In this document: piece by piece, positions 24,701 through 36,900 of the stretch | Layout: each line of letters opens with the position of its first letter | Numbering within the stretch: the stretch's first letter is position 1 | Source of the DNA: Euglena gracilis | Lineage: Eukaryota; Euglenida; Euglenophyceae; Euglenales | Direction of reading: 5' to 3' | Assembly (NCBI GenBank): GCA_039621445.1 | Contig: CP154955.1 | Span: forward strand, 10,032,241 to 10,096,240 | DNA: 64,000 bases | Made by a program: the position numbers and the translations under genes | The notes under the pieces: model-generated | The model's input: only the letters and a program-made list of their open reading frames with translations | Databases searched by the model: none | Told to the model about the DNA's origin: nothing

Positions 24701-27700
24701 CCAAATGCTCTGCACAGTATCACAACCATAGCTGCATTTTTGCGTGTTCACTGGTGTTTCAGATGGTGTTTTTGGTCATTTGGATTTAATGTGGCCTACA
24801 TGGGTGGGCAATTGACGCCCCCGGGCAATTGTCACCCCCTCTGTGCTGGCCAAATTGTCACCCCGGGAAATTGTCACCCCCCTCCGTGCTGCCCGATTTG
24901 TCACGCGACAATTGCCCAGGGGGGGGGGGCGGGTATGCTGTTTTCCCCCTAACAGAATCGTTTCCTACAGGAAATTCCTGAATTGAGTAAATTGAGCTTC
25001 TTGTGGTTTGTCTAGTGTTCATGAATTCTGCATGCTTTTTTGGATGTGCTTTTTTTGCAGGATAGTGAATAAATGAAGATTTGTATACATTACAATTTTT
25101 CGTATTATTGTATTTTAGCATACAGATACAGTTTTTCGGCAAAAGCCCAAAATTATGATTTTCAGAACACCCACCTATAGCTTAAATGGCCTAAAATAAC
25201 CCAAAATGGCCTAAAATGGCCTAAAATGAGCAAAATTTGCGGCTTGGCTATAGGTGCTTGCCCGGGTCCCCCCCTCTCTGCCTTCTACTCAGCCCCCTGG
25301 GGGGGGGGCAAGTTGAAGGCAGCTGCCATATATATGCATATATATGTATATGTGTGTGCATATACACTGTAGATACAAATACTTGGTCAGGGTTCCAGAA
25401 TGTGGGCTGCAATACAAGTTGCTTTTTGTTGCATTTAAAAGTCGAATTACATAATGCAACTATTATTGTTGATATCATTTTTAATAATCAATTTTGATTA
25501 TAATCAGTATCAGATTCTTTTATGTAATAATAGAAGAAGAGGATGCGTTTTGCCACGTCCTCGTTCATTTATCGAGATTGTATGCCATCTTACGTGGAAC
25601 TCACTGAAACAGACGGCATATTTATTTCAACAAGCGTCACCTATCAGAATGAAGGTTTACAAAACAATCCTGAATCTCTGGATTTCAGGGCTGGACACCC
25701 CAAAAGCGCCAAGTCAAGAAGGAGCAGGCCGTTGGCTCATTGCACATATTTTCTTCGGCGGCCATTTCCCCCCCAGAGGGTCTGCACGGGTTGTCACACA
25801 GTGAGGCCGGAGGTGCCATACACCGTGGCGATGCCAAAGGCCCAACCCAGCTTGTCGAGTTGGCAAAAAAGGGGGGAATATGGGCTTGAACGCATTTCAG
25901 TTTCCACCAAAAATTTCTGTGCTAAAGTGCACACAGACCGAAGAATCTTTGACCTTGCGGAGGGGGGGGGGCTCTGGGATCCCTCCCTCGATAGTCACCC
26001 GGCACATGACACCAATGTAAAGTTCCGAAAGTGCATCGGGGGGGGGGGGGATTGATATCTACAATTTCCCCCAATTTCCGCAATTTTCCGCAATTTTTCC
26101 GGAACATCCGCAGTTTTCTGCAATTTCCACAATTTCCCCACAATTTTCCACAGTTTTCCCGAAGTCCTCCGACATCAATCCCCCCCTGCCTTCACGGATG
26201 GGGGAGGAAAAGGGGGCGAATTCCTGGTTTTCACAAAGTGGTGAAGTAGCGTGGCTGTGCTATGGTGCCAGTGCCCCGCCGGGATGCACGCCGCAGACTT
26301 TGTCCAGGACTTGCTGCAGCCCGCAGGGGTGGCCAAGTACCGGGCCGCCCACGCCCCGGACCTGGCGGATTTGGCGCAGCTGTGGCGTTTGTGCACCTGC
26401 TGACTCCCTGCTGACTCCGCATCCCCCCCTCTGTGACCCTGCTGACTCCGATCCCCCCCCCCCAACCCCCCGACCAAAGCCCAATGGCACTCCCTATGTG
26501 TGTTTCCTGGACTGTTCATCCGACCCAGCCACACAGCCTTGATGCATTTTCAGGGTCCCTGCTTCTGGCTGAATTGCTAGCATATGAGCCATATGTGTCA
26601 GGCTATTTTGGGCACTCTCAGAATGACACTTTCCAAGAGTTGGAGTAATCCTCTAATGCTGTTGTTAACTCCGACAGCATTCTACTTTCATAGCAGCACC
26701 TGAAATTATGTGCCCGTTGACCTTAGAATCTATGACACTTTACGCCTTTACAATCCCCCCCCCCCCAAGTAATCCAACGAGGCCTTTTGAGTGAGCCCTG
26801 AAATAAACGGCTCCAATAACTCCCATGAACTCTTTGCTTAGAAGGTTGGAGCGGTGAAATAATCAGCAGCGGTGTTCTGTCGAGAGGAAATCAAAGACTC
26901 AGAAGTACATTCAAGTGTCTCATGTTTTTTTTTCAGATTGCAAATGACATCGCCCCCTTCCAAACAATCCAGCTGTGAGTGGTATGCCAACAAAGGTTGC
27001 CACTAGGGTTCGGAAACAATTTGTGGCCCCTAGAGCTCCTGTGAAGTGTGTAGGTGACGATTAAATGATTCAATCGTACCCCTAACCCTGGGCCTAACAC
27101 TGCCTAATCCGAGTACCCCCCCCAGTCCTTACCTGTCCTTACGTCTCTTTAAAGGTCATCTTCGGGGAGGCTTTATTTTGCGTGCAAGAGAAATTTGTCG
27201 AACTTTTCGACATTTTAAAAACTTCCGAGGCCTCAATTGATAAATTCATAAGAATTGTTTCATTCAAATGCATATACGTGGACCCCAAGATTAGTGGAGT
27301 TTTGCTTTTTCGATGCGAAGCCCCAAATTCACATCGATCTTGTTTTTTTTCAGCAGTCAGGGTTTCCCCTTTGTCTAGCACCACCCCTGATCCTGACCCA
27401 TATTACACAAAATGTGCACCACCCCCGGTCTTTCCGGGGGGGGGGGGTACAGCAATCACCTAAAAATGCCGCCGAAAACCCCCATAGAGGTGCGGGGTGC
27501 ATTTAAAAAAGGGTGTACCCCACACTAAACCACTGGGACCCCCCTCCTGTCTTCGACCACAAGCCGCTCCGGTCAAAACAAGAAATACAAAATGAAGCCA
27601 TTTTTGGTGTGCATTTTTGATTAGCCACCCCCCCCATCACCCACAGAAAACAGTCTCCGATTTTCCCCACTCCTGCTGAGGGTACACTACAGCGTCAGCC

Positions 27701-30700
27701 CCCCCCCCCCCCCCCCGGGGTGTGTTGCATGTTGCGCCCAGCAGTTTAAGGTTGCCGGTTTTGTCCACCACAACCCTCCCTTGGGGGGGGGGGCGGTTGT
27801 GGGTGGGGTCTTGTGGCCGTCGCTCTGGAGCAGCCCCCCCCCCCTCCCCAACAGCACGGAGCAGCTGCACAGAGGCAGTCCAGTGCCCTGTGCCACGAGC
27901 GCGCCGCGGAGGACATCGAGCTCGGCAAGCAGTCCGCAGCAGAGCCCAGGCCCCACTCTTCTTTCCTCTCATGCGGCATCTGCCCTCCCCCACATTGTGG
28001 TCACCACGAATAATACTTTTCCGAGGCCGAGGCCGCTTGGGGCCGCTTTTTTTTGGTGTTTGCCCTTCACAGCTACATCCACACCCTTCATCCAAGGGAA
28101 ACCTGGAATGGTGCGTTGAAGAAGTTGCGCATTTACAAGAAGTTGGCGTTGTGTCCAACTGCATGTTTTATGTCTCCAAATCGACCTTTCGTTTTGTGTA
28201 TGTGGAGTTGCCAGGGGTTTTCTCAACCCCCCCCCCCCCCCAGCCAACAACCCCTGTACACTGACCACTCCCTGGTAGGGGTGGAGTTGTAGGAACCCTG
28301 TTGCAAGGGGTATTGGGGTCGGGGTTAGGTGGTTGGGTGGCCGTCGCAGTTCATGCCCATGAACTGGCCGGGTTTATCATTCCTCTCCGCCCCCATCGCA
28401 ACTTGGCGGCAACAAGATCGGCCTGCGTCTGCTGGCGCAGCTGCCCACTGTGGGCTTCCACAACCGGAAATTCACCCACCGCTACACCGGCGGTGTGTGG
28501 CGAGGCACTGTGCTGTGCATCAAGCGGCCAGCGTGGCTTCCAGCTCTAAAGTGCCTTCCCTGTCAAAAATCTTTTATTATTTTTTTTAAGAAATAACTCC
28601 CACGACACACAGAACAGGGTTGCGTGGGCCAGAAGGAGCCACCCCACAGGGAAGGCACTGCCTCCTTTCTTTGAGTGAATTTGATTCCCATTCATTGCAA
28701 GGGACACCTCCCCCAGCATCCCCACCAAAATCTCAATTTGCCAAAATGGAGTTTCTAAAAACGAAGGAAGAACAATCACACATGCTACAGGCTTTGTCCA
28801 GCCGCGGCCTTCTGTGAATGGATTCCTTGACAGCACTTTGCAAGCAATTCATTTTTGGAGGGCACTGCACTTGTTCTGCACTCACCACTCGACCTTTGGA
28901 GGGACGGGCCAAAATGTGCATCAAACTCTCTCCTCTCTGTCTCTTTCTTTGTCCCCTCTCTTCGTCCTTTCAAAAGGGGATTTTTCAGGAACACTGGAGC
29001 TGGCCTGTGTGTGTGTGTGTGTGTGTGTTCATCCGTAACACGTTTAACCACGGATAAGCACACTCGCCCCAGCTTGATAATCACAGACGACCACAGACAC
29101 CGCAATTTCCCCCTTTTTTGCAGTTTTTTTTTTTGCAAGTTTCCCGCAAACATTGTCCCGCAAATGTTCCACAACTTCTTCGTACCTCCCCCCCCCCCTG
29201 TCCAACGACCGGGCTTGCCCAACGACCCCCCCCCCCCCCGGTCAGAGACGATCTTTTCGTATACGATCTTGGGGAAATGAGACTTGATAATGTTCTTGCT
29301 TTTGACTTAGGCGGCGCAATTGCCCAAATTTTTTGCCTTTTTTTCGGCGTTTGGGGTGCGCGGGTTTCCGTGTAAGCTACCCCACTGATTTGTGCTCAAA
29401 ATTTTAAGAGGGTGGCACCAGCACGAAATTTTGGGTCGTTTTGGGTCTATTTTAGGCGTTTTAACAAAGTGGCGATTTTTGAAAATTAATGGCTGTTTTA
29501 GGGGGGTTTTGGAAAACAACCCCCTGGAACGCCCTGAAATTTTGAAAAACAGAAAACAGCCGGAGAACACCTGGCCACTGAAGCCCCGGTTGTTTGGCGA
29601 TGCTACCGGACCCCCCCTCTGGACCCCAGAGGGGGGGTGGCACGGTGTTGCAGGTGAAGAGAAGGCAACCGCTTAAGCAACCCGCGCATTTTCGGACCTC
29701 TCGTGAGTCCCGAGGTCCAGTGATGGGGGGGTGAACAGACAGCACTGCCCAAAAGGTGCCATAATTTCTGGAAGAGATGGTTTAAGCGGTAAACCGCGCA
29801 AAACTTGTTTTTGTGATGAAGAGATACTGGCCTTACAAAGGAGACTGGACTGGGGATAACGGTAAAAATGAGGTTAGGCGGTTTACTGTGTAAAGAAGTG
29901 ATGATCTCTCAGGCGGAAACCCGCGCAGAAGGGTTTGAGAATGACAACAGTTCGTGTTTGTGGATGACACATGGGAGCGCGGAAGTGGGAACGTGCTGAA
30001 ACCTCCAGAAGTCGGTCATCACGTGAAGTTGTCATCACGTGAAGTTCATGAACAAGTTTGGGGGAGAAGGAGGAGGCCTTTGGGACGTTGGTGGATGGTG
30101 CGCGGTTATCCGCGGACTTCGCTTTTATTTGCGCGGGTTTCCGCACAGATGAGGTTTGGGCGGAAACCCGCGTGGAGCTTGTTGCTGTTCTGATGGGCTG
30201 TGTCTTGTGATATTTTGGTGTCCCAGTATTGTCGGTGTCAGTGGTGACGTGTGGCGACATCGTTTTTGATAGTTGGGCGGGACAAGTTGAAAGGAAGCTG
30301 TGGCTGCTTCGGCGGGACAGCAAGCACCCGAGCAGGCAGAAACCCACCTGTCATTTGAGCAGGAAGTCTACACCCTCCTCTGCAATGAGGAGGCGGTAAT
30401 GTTCCCCTTGGCTAGTGGTGAAGGGGTGGCCGCAGGGACAGCAGTGGAACGCACGTGTCAGTTGCGAGGCCGGGTGAGCTGCGGTAGAGAAGATATTTTG
30501 TTACTGTCCCGAAAAACAGCCAAAAACCTGAGGTTGATTTCTCAGGAGGAACAAAAGCACCCCCCAGGGCCCTTCTCCTGGAACCCAACGGTGTTTGTGG
30601 CCCAAAATCAGGGTTTGGGGAAGGCTGACGAAGAAGTGATTCAAGATACGGACGGAGAAACGCCTGTTTCAGCAGCTGGTGGCAGCCATCGAAAAATCTT

Positions 30701-33700
30701 GTAGGGTTTTGGGAAGGAGCCCTCCAAGTTCTGAAAAATTCAAGGCCTTTTTAATTGTGATTTGAAAGAGTTTTACAGCATTTTTCCTTTGAAAAGCTGC
30801 AGTTTTTGCTGAAATTCAGAGAAAATGCCCAAACCAGCTCTTTTTTTCTGACTCTTCCTCATTCGGGGTCGGCAACATGCCTCCGGGGGGGGGGGGGGGG
30901 GCAACGGTGGTCTCCACCGTCAGAAACCGTGTGGGAGGGGGGTAAACCAGAAGGCGGTCGTTCTCAAGCAACGCCGGGTCCAGGTTTGACCCGATGCATC
31001 TGGCTTCCATCCATGTAACCACTCTCAGCACAAGTGTGTCCGGTCCTTTTTGGAAACCACCCCAGCTCTGAGTGCCCAAGTTTAAAGGCTGCCCGTCTCT
31101 CCTCGTTCGGTCAAACTCTGCTGGTGCAATCTCCTCTCCTGGTTTCCATAAACTTCCACCCCTCAAACTCACCACAACACACCAGACGCCATTCAGTTGC
31201 AAACTGCCTGGCGACCTGGCAACAAAGTCTGACGTCAGTGTACTCCGCAACGATTCATACCTGTGACTGGTGTCATATGCAGGGTTGCAAAACTTTGCAA
31301 ACAAACTGGCAGAGTCTTCATTTCTAGGGTGGTTTCCATCTCCCCCCCCCCACCCCATGGCCCCCAAATGCTTGGCTTTTTCTGCCCACCCTTAACCCGG
31401 CCACAGGCGGATTTCCCGCCTGACTTCTTGAACTCACAGCGTATGCCCCCCCCACACAGCACCATGCCTCCTACCAGTCATCAACTGTTTGTGTTATTGT
31501 ACGCGGTACTCCGCGTACCATGCTTTGTTTTTAGTTTTAGGCGGTAATCCGCGTACAAGTTAATTCCACGCGGATAACCGCTTAAACATTTTACTCCGTC
31601 GTCTGACGCCCCTTGTTTCGTTTTACGCGGTTATCCGCACACACTTGCAAATATACGTTTGTTTCTCAAATACTGTTATTAACATAAACCATGAAGACAC
31701 AGCCCCATCTCACACCCATTCAAAGTCAGTGTTTTTCCAGCCATTTCAAACATTTCTAGTACACCCTCAACTCACACAATTCACACACAACCGCAAATCG
31801 TTTAAGCGGAATACCGCACAAAACCACTTCCAGAAAATTTTTGCCCAAAGCTGCAACACACCCCTCTTAACCTAAAAGTTTGTGCCCTTTTAGGGGGGTT
31901 TCAAAACAGCCAAAAAACGTCAAAAAACGCAAAAATCACTTGGGCAATTCGCGCCGCCTAAGTTTGATTTTGTCCTTTGCAGCTTCTCCGACTTCTGTGA
32001 TGAACCACTACCCAATGGGTTGTTGTGTTCTCTTTCGTCGCTCAAATGCTGACCTTGCAGAAGGCATCGTTGTGGGCCCCTTCCGGTACGGTGATGGTCA
32101 AGCTCCTATGGTAAAAATGGCCAAAAATGGCCGAAAATGGCCGAAAATGAGAAAAAATTTGTTGCAATTATTTTCGAGTTTTTTTTTGTTTAACAGTTTC
32201 TTTTTCCCTGAGGGGCAATTTCCAGTGCGACTGATCCTTGTCTCTGTACAGCCTCTCTTCTCCTGCCATTATGCCTGGCCCTGCAACACATCCTGCTCAA
32301 AGAACCACCCAAAGCTGCAGTGCAAATTGATCCAAAATTGATCCAAATTGATCCAAGGCGGGTGTAATACTGGAGATTTCTGGAGAAATTATCCCAAAAA
32401 TGGGTTTAATCCTTCAAAATATACAAAAAAAAATGCCAACATCGCCCTTGTCACCAAAGTTTTCTGAAATGTCATCAAAACCGTCAGATTTAACAAACAT
32501 TGAGCCAATTTGGGTCACTATGAGCACATTTTATGGCTTTTTTTGGCCATTTTGCGCCATTTTGGTAATTTGGGGTTATTTTTCAATTTTTTTTTGTGGA
32601 CATTGCTGGCGTTTTTAGGCAATTTTAGGTTATTTGAAGCCATTTTTGGTCATTTTGGTTGCTTTTTGGGGCTTTTTTGTGGTCAATTTTGGGGTCATTT
32701 TGCTGGGTTGGGAGCCAGTGCATGAGATTGGCCATTGCCAGGGACGAAGTGCCAAAAATTTCCAGCGAGACGCGCTGCAAATCCCCCCCCCCCTTGTCTA
32801 ACGACCCCCCCCCCCCTTGTCAGAGACGAACATTGGCCATTTTAACAACCGCCCCCCCCCCCGGTCAGAGACGAATATTATCGGTCGTTGGACAAGGGGG
32901 GGGGAGGTACATTTTCCCACAAGTTTTTGGCGGCTCTCATGCCTCTGTGCCGCCCTCCGCCGTCTGTGGTCGACCGCATGTGGCCGATCTGGCAAACCGA
33001 CCACGACCGGCGCCGCAGGGCAGAGCCACGTCCGCTGCACCCGTTTGCTCGCCCGGGGAAGCGCGCTGCCCCCGCCAGTGGTCCCTGGCGTACGGCAACA
33101 AGGCCGGCCTGGTGATCCGCCTCTTCATCTCCATGTTCGTCAGCTTCGTGATCGGCTCGCTCTTCTTCGACCTGCACTTCACGGACTACAACGCCAAGAC
33201 GGGTGTCGTCTTCTACGCCATGACCCGGGGCTTTCTTACCCCCCTCCCCCCCCCCCCCCCCCGGTCGGAGGACACTTTTTTTGGAGGTTTGGCCAATTTT
33301 TTGGTCCCTTGCAAAGCGCCGGGCCGAAATTTTTGTGCCCAAAACCAGCCAAAAATTAGCCAAAATGTCCCTTTAGGCACTTTTCTTTTGAGCAAAAAAT
33401 TGTCAAAATTGCCCAAAGTTTTCGGCCCACAGTGCTGGAAGGAAAAATTTGGCCTTCTTGGGGGGGAGGTGGGGTCCCGGGCATCCGCCGGCTTTTTTTT
33501 TGGACGCCTTGTCCAACGACCATCCCTGGCTGGAGGACAGAGGCTACTGGTCGTTGGACATGGGGGGGGGTAGCCGGAGGGCACCCATCCCCATTGGAGG
33601 GGGAGGGCACCAGGCCTTTTCCAGCTGACGGGGGAGTCCTCAAGCAATCCCCTGGCCAGGATGTCCAACTCCTTGGCGTTCAGCGCGGTGCCGGCCATCG

Positions 33701-33787
33701 TGTGGAGTGGTCCACTTTTTTCTTCTCAGGCCCTTCCTGTTCATGTTGGTGCAAACCACAGTAAAGCGTCTGCTCTGCAACCCCTCT

Positions 33788-33823
<36 letters not shown>

Positions 33824-33871
33824 TGTGTTGTGTGTGTTGTGTGTTGCGTGCGTGCGTGCGTGCGCGCGCGC

Positions 33872-33958
<87 letters not shown>

Positions 33959-36900
33959 TGTGTGCGTGCGTGCGTGCGTGCGTGCGTGCGCGTGTGTGTG
34001 TTGTGTTGTATCAGATTGTTATCCTCCCCTGCGCTGCCTTCGCGTTGAGCTCATTTTGCAGGCACACATGCGTGCACCCCCCCCCCCCCCATCAGACCCA
34101 CCCCCCCCCCCCCCCCCACACACCCACAGCCACCCACCCACCCACCCACCCACCCACCCACCCACCCACCCACCCACCAGTCTCTTCCCCACCTCACCTC
34201 TCTCCCACAGCATCGTTTGCAGGTTCGTCCTGTGCAACCGGCGAGCCACCCCAGCCCTGTAAATGGCCGCCGCATCCTCTACCGGGAGATGGCGGCCAAC
34301 TTCTACCCCCCGGTGTCGTGGGTCACGGCCAGTCAGGTGGCCGACATCCCCAGCGGGGCCGGGGGCTTGGGGTCAGGCTTGCAGAACGGGGAGGACTTTG
34401 CCGGGGATTCTTGTTTTTCTGTTCTTTTTTAAGTGTGGCAAGATTTTGTAGATTTTCTTTTTCTTTTTTTTTTTCGTTGGGGGGTATCCCTCGTCCAATG
34501 TTTCGAGGTTGTTGGATGCAGGCTTCTTTTTCAGGAAGGACCCCCCCCCCCGGGGGGGGCTGAGTGCTATGGGGAGGTGGGGGTAGGGCACTTTCAACCC
34601 CCAGGGGATCGGGTATTGGGGTGGGTAGTGCCATAGCACACCCCCGGCGCCGAAGGCGCCGGCCCCCCAAATGGTTCAAGGGAAATTTGGCTTGATTGGC
34701 AGGCACCAGGGTCCAAAACTGACCCCCCCCCCAGGTGGCGTGCCTGCTATGGGCAGGCACCCACCCCTAGCACAAGTCACCACTTGCTAAAAAGGAGCTT
34801 GGTTGGATGCATCCATCAGTGTGGCATGGGAAATACCATTTAAGGCTTCCATGCCACTTCTTGAGGTGGCACGCTGGGGGGGGGGAACTGAAGGGCTGCA
34901 AAGAAAGCTTGTTGCCTCTAACCTTTTTTTTGGCTCTTCTTTTCCCGCAGCGTTTTCCCTTGATTTTTTGATTTGGTGCACTTGATTACCTAATTTATTT
35001 GGTATAATTTTATTCTATTTATTTTAAGTTATTTAGTATATATAATTTTGAAATTGATTCAATTGAAACGTTTGTCAGAGAAAATGTCAATGATCGGTCA
35101 AATACGTCCATCAATGTTGCATGTGCATGCACATCGAGTTTGATGAGGCAGTAGGGGATGGTGTGGTGGCAGGGACTTCCTCGTGTTGGTAAAAGGGAGC
35201 CTGGTCGGAGGTTGTGGAAATGCTCGGTAGACACAGGAGGGGGGGGGCAAACAAAATGGACCCCCATCGGCGCCCCTCGCCCCACCGCATCGCAGCGGTG
35301 GAGGCCCTCCTGTTCTGCAGCATCGTGTACTGGATGTGCGCCTTCTCCCCCGTGGTCTCCGACTTCTTCGTCTTCACCAGCGGCGTGTTCCTCGTCAAGG
35401 TCGGCATGGTAGCCACCCAGAGGGGTTTGGAAGGTGGAAGGCAACGCCCCATTCCTCTGCCCCCCCCCCCCCCCCGGGGGCGCAGGGTTCGACTGTCCCC
35501 CCCTCCTGGACTGGGGGTATGGACCAGGTTTTGAATATTGCTGAGCCCTAATAGGGCTTGCACGTAATGGACGGCTGAGAAGACTAGCATTGCAAATTTC
35601 GCATAATTTATGATTTACAATTTACACACCTGCGGTTTACGGTAACTTACAGTAATTTTTGAAACGTTAAGAGCTCAGTTTTGGGCAACAAAATTTTTTT
35701 CGTTTTCCTCGCCGTTTTTGACCCAGAAATGACCCAAAACTCATCCCTCCCCATACCCCGCATACCCTTTTCTTCAAAATTTTGGACTTTTTTTTTGACA
35801 GAAACAACCCAAAATACATGCGTTTCAGGACAAAGACGCGGCGCTGGGGGGTAAAAAAACGCTCATTTTCGGCTCGAAAACAGCTTTTTTCTGGGTCCAG
35901 GCCAGAAAATGTGGTTTCTGGCCAATTTTTTTTGATTTTTTTCGACTTTACCCTCCCATACCCCCCATACCCCTTTTCATCCACTTTTTCGACCTTTTTC
36001 TACCCAGAAACGACCCAAAATTCATGGGTTTCAGGACAAAAAAGGGGGCCGTGGGGTTGAAAAACGCTCATTTTTAGCTCAAAAACAGTTTTTCCAGGTC
36101 CTGGAGGCCAAAAAACATTTTTTTCGCACAAAAAAATGTTTTTTGGCCTCCTGGACCTGGAATTTTTTCTGGATTTTTCGGCTTTTTTGACCCGTTTTTG
36201 ACCCAAAGTCCATGGGGTTTCGGGCCAAAAACAGTGCGCTGGGGGGTCGGATGAGAAACCCTCATTTTCAGCTCAAAACCAGGTTTTCTGGGTTTGGGAG
36301 GCCAAAAAACATCGCTTCGGGCAAAAAAAAAGTTTTTTTCGATTTTTCCCCGACTTTTTTGACCCTTTTTTGTGCCAAACTCCATGGGTTTCGGGCCAGA
36401 AACGCGGCGCTGGGGGGGGGTCTAAAAACTCATTTTCGGCCGAAAAACAGTTTTTCTGGGCCTGGGACGGTTTTTTTTTGCCCGAAACGATGTTTTTTTT
36501 GGCCTCCCGTTTGTTTAGGGTCAAGAATAGAATAAGGTCAGGGTTACGGTTATGTTACCCCCCCCCCCCCTATGTCCAACGACCCCCCTATGTCCAATGA
36601 CCACCCCCCCGGTCAGAGGACACCTTTTCGGAGGTTTGACCAAATTTTTGGTCCCGGCGCAAAGCGCCGGGACGAAAAATTTTGCCCAAAAATTGGCCAA
36701 AAATTTTGGCCAAAATGCCATTTTTTGACACTTTTTGGACAAAAATTTGTCAAAATTGCCCAAAATTTTCGGCGCAAAGCGCCGGAAGGGAAAATTTGGG
36801 CATTTTTGGGTGGGTAGGGACCCGAGTACCCACCAACTTTCTTTTGACCCCTTGTCCAACGACCACCCCCCCGGTCAGAGGACACCTTTTTGGTCCCTAC

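Larger units (their letters stand above)
19522..26271 (+). other. Segment 8/9 intervening sequence (6.75 kb)
   Basis: The longest gap in the gene. After the pentanucleotide array, 21810-24480 is an AT-richer island nearly free of C/G runs and of transporter-like codons, followed by the family D element, unique AT-rich sequence, a TATATATG stretch (25320-25375) and the short 26038 element. The coding frame joins CCAGT to CCAGT. Confidence 0.6.

Noticed and set aside
30300-30704. A 134-codon + strand open frame inside the 2.67-kb TIR element
   Set aside because: No ATG at its start, no recognisable domain and mixed codon ends; not enough to call a gene.
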